DNA of 5,669 nt, from contig CALVTA010000071.1 of NCBI GenBank assembly GCA_944359735.1, positions 1 through 5,669 of the forward strand, written 5' to 3'. The stretch's first letter is position 1; every line of letters begins with the position of its first letter. Shown piece after piece: positions 1 through 5,566 of this stretch. The DNA comes from an uncultured Bacilli bacterium (GTDB lineage Bacteria; Bacillota_I; Bacilli_A; RF39; UBA660). The translations under genes and the position numbers were made by a program. The notes under the pieces were generated by a model. It did not search any database. It was not told where the DNA came from and saw nothing but the letters and a program-made list of their open reading frames with translations.

Positions 1-41
1 ACTTCACCAACTTTATCCTTTTTCTTTATTATACATGAAAA

Positions 42-69
42 AAACGCATTTTTAAAATTTCATGCGTTT
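42..69. terminator. Perfect 8-bp inverted repeat, possible terminator hairpin
   Basis: AAACGCAT (42-49) and ATGCGTTT (62-69) are perfect reverse complements around a 12-nt AT-only or nearly AT-only loop. Read on the minus strand, the stem runs into a seven-T tract (44 down to 38), the classic intrinsic-terminator layout. Read on the plus strand it is followed only by a mildly T-rich stretch. No minus-strand gene is visible to its right, so it may instead end a plus-strand gene lying left of the window, with a weaker tail. The hairpin itself is seen directly; its terminator role and direction are inferred. Confidence 0.4.
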
Positions 70-100
70 ATCCTAATCTTGTTTGTAATTATATTTTATA

Positions 101-116
101 AATGAATATTTTCATT
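101..116. promoter_or_regulatory. Short palindrome in the ABC-operon leader, possible operator
   Basis: AATGAA (101-106), four spacer bases, then TTCATT (111-116) form a perfect two-fold symmetric site 68 nt before the permease start. The pentamer TTTCA also recurs on the plus strand at 110-114, 121-125, 129-133 and 143-147. Symmetric sites and short repeats upstream of transporters are often bound by TetR/MarR-type repressors or by response regulators, but no regulator gene is in view. In such AT-rich DNA these motifs can arise by chance. No convincing -35/-10 pair was found for the permease gene in 70-170. Confidence 0.2.
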
Positions 117-183
117 AATATTTCACAGTTTCAACAAAAAAATTTCATTTTAAAAAAATAAACTGGTAACGAAAGGAGAAATT

Positions 184-1671
184 ATGTATATATTAAAAAA
201 TGCTTTTAAATCTATTACAAGAAATAAGTCACGTAATATTTTAATAGGAATAGTAATTCTTGTAATATCAATAACCTGTACTGTCTCTCTTGCTATCTCA
301 AACAGTGCCGATAAGCTTATAGAGTCTTATAAGGATGCTAATTTAATAGAAGCATCTATAAGTTTTAATAGAGAAAACATGATGGGTGGCTTTAGAGAAA
401 ACAAGGATAAGGATGAGTTAGTAGAAAACTTTAATGGTATAGAGCCTCTTACTGTTGAAGAAATAGAGAAATATGGAGATTCTAGTTATGTAACTAATTA
501 TTATTATACTGTTAGTACTTCTTTAAATGGTGAAGATTTAGAGAAAGCCAGCAGTGACATGGAATTGGAAAGAGCACCTTCAAGAGAAGATAGTGAAGAT
601 GATAATAAACCAGTTACAGGAGACTTTACTATAACAGGATATTCTACATATAATGCGATGAGTGATTTTATTAGTGGTAATTATAAAATTACTGAAGGTG
701 AAGTAGATAGTGAGTTTAGTGGTTATAACTGTATTATTAATGAAGAACTTGCAACCTTAAATGATATTAGCGTAGGAGATACTATTACTTTAGTTAATCC
801 TAATGATGAGAGTGAGATCTATGAATTTACAGTTACTGGTATCTATACAGAAGATACAAGTGATGAAGATAGTAATGAGATGAGTTTATTTAGTAATTCT
901 GCTAATACAATTATTACAAACTCTAGTGTTTTATTAGATATGACTACTGATAATGAAGATCTAACTTATAATATTAACCCAACTTTTATCTTAACAGGTG
1001 AGGATGTAATAGAAGATTTCACTGAAGAAGTAGAATCTATTGGATTAGATGAAAATTATCAAGTAACAACAAACTTAGACCAAATAGAAAATAGTACATC
1101 ATCTATTAGTAATGTTAAAACCTTTGCTACAACTTTCTTAATTATTACCTTTATAATAGGAGCGATTATTCTCTTTGTTATAAATCAGATTAATTTAAGA
1201 GAAAGACGTTATGAAATAGGAGTTTTAAGAACTATTGGCATGAAAAAAACTAAAGTCTGCTTGCAATTTATGACTGAAACTTTAATGATTGCCATTATTT
1301 CTTTAGCATTAGGAGCCTTAATAGGTAGTTTTATAAGTACTCCTGTTGCTAATAAACTTTTAGAGAATGAAATAGAGAGTAGTACTAATACTAGAAATGA
1401 AATAAGAGAAAACTTTGGTGGAGGACCAAGTGATGAAAATAATAGTGGAGAAGTAGAAGCACCAAAAGGAGATAGAGGTGGTGACTTTACTAATAACTTT
1501 AGTAATGTTGTTAATATTGAAGCCTTTGGAGATTTTGAAGCGACAGTATCTATAAAAGTCTTATTAGAATTATTAGGACTAGGCATACTTTTAACAATAA
1601 TCTCATCAAGCTCAGCTTTAATTGCTATCAATAGATTTTCACCTCTTACAATATTAAAGGAAAGGAGTTAA
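184..1671 (+). CDS. ABC transporter permease, MacB/FtsX type
   Basis: This is the membrane subunit of a type VII (MacB/FtsX-fold) ABC system. These proteins usually act as dimers with a cytoplasmic ATPase and expel or sense peptides, antibiotics or lipoproteins rather than moving small solutes through a pore. The 495 residues show a basic cytoplasmic N-terminus, TM1 at about 19-38, a large extracellular domain (about 40-312, the MacB periplasmic-core-like region), then TM2 (about 314-335), TM3 (about 366-386) and TM4 (about 459-482). Between TM2 and TM3 lies the typical FtsX coupling stretch RERRYEIGVLRTIGMKK (339-355), expected to dock on the ATPase. The extracellular domain is rich in Asp, Glu and Ser. 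The TM3-TM4 loop (about 391-457) is long for this fold and carries Gly- and acid-rich patches (GGGPSDEN, GDRGGD). AAGGAG at 173-178 lies 5 nt before this ATG and fixes the start. The ATPase gene follows after 2 nt. The substrate cannot be read from the sequence; a cationic peptide would suit the acidic exterior, but that is inference. Confidence 0.9.
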   Translation: MYILKNAFKSITRNKSRNILIGIVILVISITCTVSLAISNSADKLIESYKDANLIEASISFNRENMMGGFRENKDKDELVENFNGIEPLTVEEIEKYGDSSYVTNYYYTVSTSLNGEDLEKASSDMELERAPSREDSEDDNKPVTGDFTITGYSTYNAMSDFISGNYKITEGEVDSEFSGYNCIINEELATLNDISVGDTITLVNPNDESEIYEFTVTGIYTEDTSDEDSNEMSLFSNSANTIITNSSVLLDMTTDNEDLTYNINPTFILTGEDVIEDFTEEVESIGLDENYQVTTNLDQIENSTSSISNVKTFATTFLIITFIIGAIILFVINQINLRERRYEIGVLRTIGMKKTKVCLQFMTETLMIAIISLALGALIGSFISTPVANKLLENEIESSTNTRNEIRENFGGGPSDENNSGEVEAPKGDRGGDFTNNFSNVVNIEAFGDFEATVSIKVLLELLGLGILLTIISSSSALIAINRFSPLTILKERS

Positions 1672-1673
1672 AT

Positions 1674-2333
1674 ATGGTTTTAAAATTAGATAATGTTAGT
1701 TATAGATATTCTGATGCTAAGGAAGATGAATTTGTTTTTAAAAATATAAATTATGAATTTGATAAAGGTAAGATATATGCTATTAAAGGTAGAAGTGGTA
1801 GTGGAAAAACAACTCTTTTATCTTTAATATCAGGACTTGAAAAATGTAGTTTAGGCAATATCTATTATAAAGATAAAAACTTAAATAGTTATGATTTAGA
1901 TCATTATCGTAATACTAATGTTGGAATAATCTTTCAGTCTTATAATTTGATTCCTTATTATAATGCTTTAGAAAATGTTATTTTGTCTATGGATATTAAT
2001 GGTAAGATAAAAGATAATAAAGAATCTATCGCTAAAGAATTATTATTAAAAATGGGACTTAAAGAAAGTGAACTTACAAGAAGAATATTAAAATTATCAG
2101 GAGGAGAACAACAACGAGTTGCCATCGCTAGAAGTATGTCATATAATCCTGATATAATCCTTGCCGATGAACCTACAGGTAATTTAGATAAAGAAACAGA
2201 AGAAGAGATTATGAGAATATTTAAAGACTTAGCTGTATCTGAAAATAAATGTGTTATTATAGTAACTCACTCTAACAATGTTTGTAAATTATCAGATAAA
2301 GTAATAGATTTGAAAAATTTATCTAAGGACTAG
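1674..2333 (+). CDS. ABC transporter ATP-binding protein (MacB/LolD-like)
   Basis: This is the cytoplasmic ATPase that powers the permease encoded just upstream. All nucleotide-binding elements are intact in 219 residues, a normal length for the LolD/MacB ATPase group: a probable A-loop tyrosine (Y12), Walker A GRSGSGKTT (39-47), Q-loop glutamine Q88 in IIFQSYNL, the signature LSGGEQQR (141-148), Walker B IILADEP with catalytic E166, the D-loop GNLD (169-172) and the H-loop histidine H199. The wording around LADEPTGNLD is typical of this exporter class. The ATG lies 2 nt after the permease stop, and its AAGGAG (1662-1667) sits inside the last codons of the permease gene, so the two are co-transcribed and probably translationally coupled. 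No membrane-fusion protein, third subunit or two-component system is in the window, although such partners often neighbour this family. Confidence 0.95.
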   Translation: MVLKLDNVSYRYSDAKEDEFVFKNINYEFDKGKIYAIKGRSGSGKTTLLSLISGLEKCSLGNIYYKDKNLNSYDLDHYRNTNVGIIFQSYNLIPYYNALENVILSMDINGKIKDNKESIAKELLLKMGLKESELTRRILKLSGGEQQRVAIARSMSYNPDIILADEPTGNLDKETEEEIMRIFKDLAVSENKCVIIVTHSNNVCKLSDKVIDLKNLSKD

Positions 2334-2346
2334 AAATAGTTCTTTT
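2325..2346 (+). terminator. Hairpin overlapping the ATPase stop codon, likely terminator
   Basis: AAGGACTA (2325-2332), the loop GAAA (2333-2336) and TAGTTCTT (2337-2344) form an 8-bp stem with one G-U pair and a GNRA-type tetraloop, followed by a short T-run and then an alternating TA tract. The TAG stop of the ATPase gene (2331-2333) lies within the hairpin. It sits where the ABC operon should end. The T-tract is short (2343-2346) and the stem AT-rich, so termination may be leaky. Confidence 0.5.
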
Positions 2347-2363
2347 ATATATATAAGTGAATT

Positions 2364-2682
2364 ATGTTTAAAGCGTAAAAATCATTGGCAAATAAACGGT
2401 CTAAATAATAGACTGATTACATCAGGGAGGGATAGTGTTGTGTTAGATTTGTATATAAGCATTTTTTAGATTATCAAAAGAAAAATGGGTTTAAGAAATC
2501 TTTTGACTTATGCAGAGATTTAAAAGAACTAACTATCCTGTTTTTAAAGGTAAGAATTCTTATCAAAGTTATCGAACTAATTGTATTATAAGTATCTATA
2601 AGAATAAAAATACGGTGGCGACAATTGGAATTTAAGGCTATGGAGATATAATGATACTCTATCTGTGAAGTAGGAAGCCTTA
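2364..2682 (+). pseudogene. tnpB: Decayed IS200/IS605-family tnpB (OrfB) remnant
   Basis: Most of the 442-nt gap between the ABC operon and the next gene holds pieces of a TnpB, the RNA-guided nuclease of IS200/IS605/IS1341 elements, in family order. First, ATG-TTT-AAA-GCG at 2364-2375 gives MFKA, then TAA where TnpB has the Tyr of its opening M(F/L)KAYKFR motif. Second, in the same frame, 2442-2531 gives VRFVYKHFL and then SFDLCRDLKEL, matching the (S/C)VRFVYNxFL block and the region after it. Third, a frame change gives YPVFKGKNSYQSYRTN (2534-2581), matching the (F/Y)PxFKxKKNxxQSYRTN block. Fourth, still in that frame, TVATIGI-stop-GYGD (2612-2647) resembles the C-terminal GTTGIKAYGD block. 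Fifth, another frame gives DTLSVK-stop-EAL (2653-2682), resembling the terminal KQEA tail. The whole RuvC-like catalytic core and zinc-ribbon region are missing, as are about 35-40 residues before YPVF. The copy is clearly dead. The family identification comes from recalled motifs without an alignment; the middle blocks are the strongest. No tnpA and no clear element ends were found. Confidence 0.8.
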
Positions 2683-2725
2683 GAGGTCTTTATTTTATTG
2701 TCAAAAGAGATATTCTAGAATGCAA

Positions 2726-2754
2726 TTGAAAAAAAAGAAAAAAGTATATATAAT
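2726..2754 (+). promoter_or_regulatory. Strong sigma-A-type promoter for the propeller/lipoprotein/methyltransferase unit
   Basis: TTGAAA (2726-2731) matches the -35 consensus at five of six positions and TATAAT (2749-2754) is a perfect -10, separated by exactly 17 bp of A-rich DNA. Transcription would start near 2760-2762, immediately at the AAAGGAG ribosome binding site (2761-2767), giving a leader of only about 15 nt before the ATG at 2776. The promoter lies a few tens of bases downstream of the tnpB remnant. Confidence 0.75.
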
Positions 2755-2775
2755 TTTAATAAAGGAGATAAGCTG

Positions 2776-3864
2776 ATGAGTAATGTATCAAAAATAAAAA
2801 ATAATGTTTCAGTAACTAATTTAAAGTTACCTTCTTATAAAACATTAAAACCATCTAGTTCTATAATAAATACATTAAATGACAATCTTATTGATGAAGT
2901 AGAACTAAATCCAGATAATAATTCTTTAAATTATGAAAAGATAGTTGATGATGGATATACACCTCAAGGTGTTACTAATATAGATGGAAAAATTTTAATA
3001 AGTGCTTATAAAGATGGCCTAAAATCAAGAATATATATTTTTGATGAAAAAACTAATAAATATGAAGGAAAACTTATTTTAGATAATAAAGCTCATGTAG
3101 GTGGTATTTCTTATGATGAAGATAATAAAATAATATTTGTTACAGGCAGTAGTGGCAAAGTTAATACTTATAGTTATGAAAAAATAAATACAGTTATTAA
3201 TACCCTAAAAAAAACAACAGATATAAATGAATATACTATTGATTTTAGTAATTTTAATGATGATAGTTCTGGTGAATGCTTTTTTAAAATAAAAAGTGAT
3301 ATTAACATTAATGCTTTTGAGAAGATGGATTCTAAAGCTGCCACTACATATTATTATGATGGTAGGTTATATATTGGTAGTTTTGAAGGAATTAATTCTG
3401 GAGTTTTAGTTAGTTATAAACTTACCTATGATAAAAAAAAGAATACTTTAGAAAAAAGCAATCCACTAGTTTGTGGATTACCATCTGCTACTCAGGGAAT
3501 TGCTGTTACGAACTATAATGGTACTAAATATTTAGTAACAACTCAGTCTATTTTTATTTCACCTTCTACAATAACTTTATTTGAAATAACTAATAAAGGA
3601 ATAAAAAGTATTGGCAAAAAGTACCTTAATGATTCTGGAATTGAAGGTATTAATATAGATAATAATGGTAATATAATAGCGGTATTTGAAAACGGAAGAA
3701 ATGAAGTGCTATCAACAAATATTGATGAACTAAAATCGACTTTGGACTCTCATAATGTTATAACAGAATTAGGTCAAGATATATTTGGTTTTGCTTATGA
3801 AGTAAACGCTAAAGTTAATGAAATAAAAAATGAAATAAAGGAGAAGATAGATGATGTTTTCTAA
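2776..3864 (+). CDS. Predicted beta-propeller protein of unknown function
   Basis: I do not recognise a named family with certainty. The 362-residue protein shows repeated short beta-strand units with Gly/Asn/Asp turns, as in YncE/SMP30-like propellers: DDGYTPQGVTNIDGKILISAY (59-78, shown here over a motif TPQGV at 62-66), SRIYIFDEKTNKYEGKL (84-100), AHVGGISYD (106-114) with IIFVTGSSGKVNTYSY (119-134), YYYDGRLYIGSFEG (192-205), ATQGIAV (238-244) and GIEGINIDNNGNIIAVF (288-304). The QGV/QGI, HVGGI and EGI motifs look like equivalent blade positions. The C-terminus (about 341-361) is a charged amphipathic helix. There is no signal peptide, lipobox or membrane helix; the first 55 residues are polar and low in complexity. 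AAAGGAG at 2761-2767, 8 nt before the ATG, supports the start. The next gene overlaps its 3' end by 14 nt, so the product probably works with the lipoprotein encoded there. Function, ligand and location are unknown. Confidence 0.7.
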   Translation: MSNVSKIKNNVSVTNLKLPSYKTLKPSSSIINTLNDNLIDEVELNPDNNSLNYEKIVDDGYTPQGVTNIDGKILISAYKDGLKSRIYIFDEKTNKYEGKLILDNKAHVGGISYDEDNKIIFVTGSSGKVNTYSYEKINTVINTLKKTTDINEYTIDFSNFNDDSSGECFFKIKSDININAFEKMDSKAATTYYYDGRLYIGSFEGINSGVLVSYKLTYDKKKNTLEKSNPLVCGLPSATQGIAVTNYNGTKYLVTTQSIFISPSTITLFEITNKGIKSIGKKYLNDSGIEGINIDNNGNIIAVFENGRNEVLSTNIDELKSTLDSHNVITELGQDIFGFAYEVNAKVNEIKNEIKEKIDDVF

Positions 3865-4297
3865 TTTAAAAGTTAATAAAAATTTTAAAAAATATACTAC
3901 AGCTGTTTTAGTGACAAGTTCTGTTATTTTGAGTGGATGTAATATAGTACCAGATAATAATTTTGATAGTGAATATACTAGTGTTATAGAGGATAAAACT
4001 AGATTAGATGTAATAGTTAATTTTGATAACTATGATTCTCTTTCACAACAAGATTTAATCATTTTTTATGATGATAATGGAAATGTTTTAAATGCTACAT
4101 ATAGTGATGATATGAAAAAGGAAGTTACACTATATCCTTCTGATATAGATAATATTAATATTAGTTCTAAAGTTTTAAATACTGCTTTTGATTTACCTAA
4201 TATAAATAATAATGAAACTTTTGATATTACGATTGATTATGCTACTAAAACTTATAATGTTGAAATAATAAAACAATCACCTGAGAAAGTAAGGTGA
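3851..4297 (+). CDS. Small putative lipoprotein of unknown function
   Basis: The 148-residue product has a basic N-terminus (KVNKNFKK), a short hydrophobic stretch (about 16-27) and a lipobox ILSGC with Cys30 as the expected lipidated residue, so the mature protein of about 119 residues should be anchored on the outer face of the membrane. The mature part is acidic, Asn/Asp-rich and alternates hydrophobic and polar residues (RLDVIVNFDNYDS, LIIFYDDNGNVLN, TFDITIDYATKTYNVEII), which suggests one small beta-sandwich domain; I recognise no named family. AAGGAG (3838-3843), inside the preceding gene, is 7 nt before the first ATG (3851) and 10 nt before a second in-frame ATG (3854), so the first is preferred. 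The start overlaps the propeller gene by 14 nt, indicating translational coupling. Its TGA stop (4295-4297) forms part of the next gene's ribosome binding site. Confidence 0.8.
   Translation: MMFSNLKVNKNFKKYTTAVLVTSSVILSGCNIVPDNNFDSEYTSVIEDKTRLDVIVNFDNYDSLSQQDLIIFYDDNGNVLNATYSDDMKKEVTLYPSDIDNINISSKVLNTAFDLPNINNNETFDITIDYATKTYNVEIIKQSPEKVR
4291..4297 (+). promoter_or_regulatory. Ribosome binding site of the methyltransferase, overlapping the lipoprotein stop
   Basis: AAGGTGA serves as a Shine-Dalgarno-like site 4-5 nt before the ATG at 4302, and its last three bases are the TGA stop of the lipoprotein gene. A ribosome terminating there is positioned directly over the next initiation region, which supports translational coupling. 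It decides the start at 4302. Confidence 0.6.
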
Positions 4298-4301
4298 CTA
4301 T

Positions 4302-5501
4302 ATGAAAAAAGTTAAAATATTAGATTATGATCATTTGGGTAGAGGTATTACTAAAATAGATAACAAAGTTGTTTTTATACCTAAAGTAAAATTAGGAGAA
4401 ACTGTTTCTATAAAGATTATAAAAGATAAAAAAAGATATTCACAAGGTACAAGAATAGAACCAATTAAAGTAAAATACTGTCCTTATTATGAAAAATGTG
4501 GTGGTTGTCAGATAGGTCATTTAACTTATGATGAACAGTTAGAATTTAAAAAGAATACTGTTAAAAATATTTTTTCTAAATATACAAATTATAATTTAAC
4601 TAATTTAGAGATAATTCCTACTAAATGTTATAACTATCGCAATAAAGTAACTTTTCATATTAAGGAAGATAAGTTAGGTTATTATGAAGAAGAGACTAAT
4701 AATTTAATACCTATAGATAAATGTAATTTATTAGATAGTAATATTATAACTCTAACGGCCTCTTTAAATTCTTTTATTAAAGTACATAAGAAACTAACTA
4801 AAGCGATTATTAAATCTTTAGATGGTAAACTTATGTTAATATTAGAAGGTAAGGAATCTAAAGAATCTATTAAAGAGTTCTTCTCATCAACTGTTAGTTC
4901 TCTATATTACAATAATGAACTAATCAGTGGTGTTCCATCTTTAATGATAGATGTTCTATCTAAAAAGTTTATGGTAAGAAAAGACTCTTTCTTTCAAGTA
5001 AATAAAGAGGGTATTAGTTTAATTTATAAAGAAGTTATTAATTTAGTTAAAGAACTAAATTGTAATATTATCTATGACTTATATTGTGGTACTGGTACTA
5101 TTAGTCTTTTAGTAAGTGATTATGCTAAAAAAGTAATTGGTATTGAAGTAGTAGAAGATGCAGTGAGGGATGCTAAAAGTAATGCTAAGTTAAATAATAT
5201 TACTAATACAGAGTTTTATTTAGGTGATGTTAGTAAAGTCATTAATAATCTTGATTATACTCCTGATACTATTATTTTAGATCCTCCAAGAAGTGGTATT
5301 TCTAAAGATTTAATAGAGTTTCTCTTATCTTTAAAAACAAATAATATTATTTACGTCTCATGTAATCCCGTGACCCTTGCCCGTGATATTAATCTTTTAG
5401 ATAATAATTACTTTCTTAAATCTATTAAACTAGTGGATGAATTTCCTAATACATATCATTTAGAATCTATAACATTATTAAATTTGCGAAAGAAAAAATA
5501 A
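4302..5501 (+). CDS. 23S rRNA (uracil-5-)-methyltransferase, RlmD/RlmCD (TrmA) family
   Basis: This cytosolic SAM-dependent enzyme makes 5-methyluridine in rRNA (or tRNA). Domains in order over 399 residues: an N-terminal TRAM RNA-binding domain (about 1-58, DYDHLGRGITKIDNKVVFIP); three iron-sulfur-ligand cysteines C60, C66 and C69 in CPYYEKCGGCQ, with C141 as the fourth; the SFFQVN motif (229-234, Q232); a Rossmann methyltransferase fold with SAM motif DLYCGTG (259-265) and acidic residue E282 in GIEVVEDAV; LDPPRSG (326-332); the catalytic nucleophile C354 in YVSCNP; and the probable general base E388 in HLESITLL. The cysteine spacing (6, 3, 72) equals that of E. coli RlmD (C81, C87, C90, C162). 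In Bacillota, homologues are often RlmCD, which modifies both U747 and U1939, so target and gene symbol cannot be fixed from this sequence. The ATG lies 4 nt after the lipoprotein stop, with AAGGTGA (4291-4297) as the ribosome binding site, so it is read from the same transcript. Confidence 0.95.
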   Translation: MKKVKILDYDHLGRGITKIDNKVVFIPKVKLGETVSIKIIKDKKRYSQGTRIEPIKVKYCPYYEKCGGCQIGHLTYDEQLEFKKNTVKNIFSKYTNYNLTNLEIIPTKCYNYRNKVTFHIKEDKLGYYEEETNNLIPIDKCNLLDSNIITLTASLNSFIKVHKKLTKAIIKSLDGKLMLILEGKESKESIKEFFSSTVSSLYYNNELISGVPSLMIDVLSKKFMVRKDSFFQVNKEGISLIYKEVINLVKELNCNIIYDLYCGTGTISLLVSDYAKKVIGIEVVEDAVRDAKSNAKLNNITNTEFYLGDVSKVINNLDYTPDTIILDPPRSGISKDLIEFLLSLKTNNIIYVSCNPVTLARDINLLDNNYFLKSIKLVDEFPNTYHLESITLLNLRKKK

Positions 5502-5566
5502 TAACCAGTATATTATATAAGTGAAGGGTTTCAAGTATAAACTTTAAAATTACAGGGGGGAAATAT
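5502..5566 (+). promoter_or_regulatory. Leader of the ORF6N gene, with an unusual G6 ribosome binding site
   Basis: This 65-nt gap holds no clear terminator hairpin for the methyltransferase unit. An AT-rich TATATTATATAA stretch (5509-5520) could hold a -10 box; a TTGCGA (5484-5489) inside the upstream gene is the only -35 candidate, at a poor spacing of 19-21 bp. The ribosome binding site is AGGGGGG (5554-5560), 6 nt before the ATG, unlike the AAGGAG sites of the other genes. Whether the downstream gene has its own promoter is therefore uncertain. Confidence 0.3.

Noticed and set aside
1..33. Possible divergent minus-strand gene start: TATAAT at 33-28, AAAGGA near 21-16, TTG at 10-8 or GTG at 7-5
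   Set aside because: Only a few codons would be in the window, the -35 is poor, and the overlapping hairpin reads as a minus-strand terminator. The evidence is too thin to annotate a gene.
1209..1631. A 140-codon open frame on the minus strand inside the permease gene
   Set aside because: It is antisense to the conserved TM2-TM4 region of a clear FtsX-type permease, has no convincing ribosome binding site and no recognisable family features; it is a shadow frame.
2436..2662. Short open frames in the intergenic region taken as small new genes
   Set aside because: They match successive TnpB blocks in different frames and contain stops at conserved positions, so they are debris of one gene and not independent genes.
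4295..4315. Reading TGA as tryptophan (code 4), which would extend the lipoprotein by six codons to a TAA at 4313
   Set aside because: All five genes are full length under the standard code with no internal TGA. In an AT-rich code-4 genome TGA codons should interrupt them, and the TGA fits well as a stop within the next ribosome binding site.
5533..5544. AAGT-ATAA-ACTT mini-palindrome before the ORF6N gene
   Set aside because: A 4-bp arm in AT-rich DNA is expected by chance and lacks a T-tract or any supporting context.
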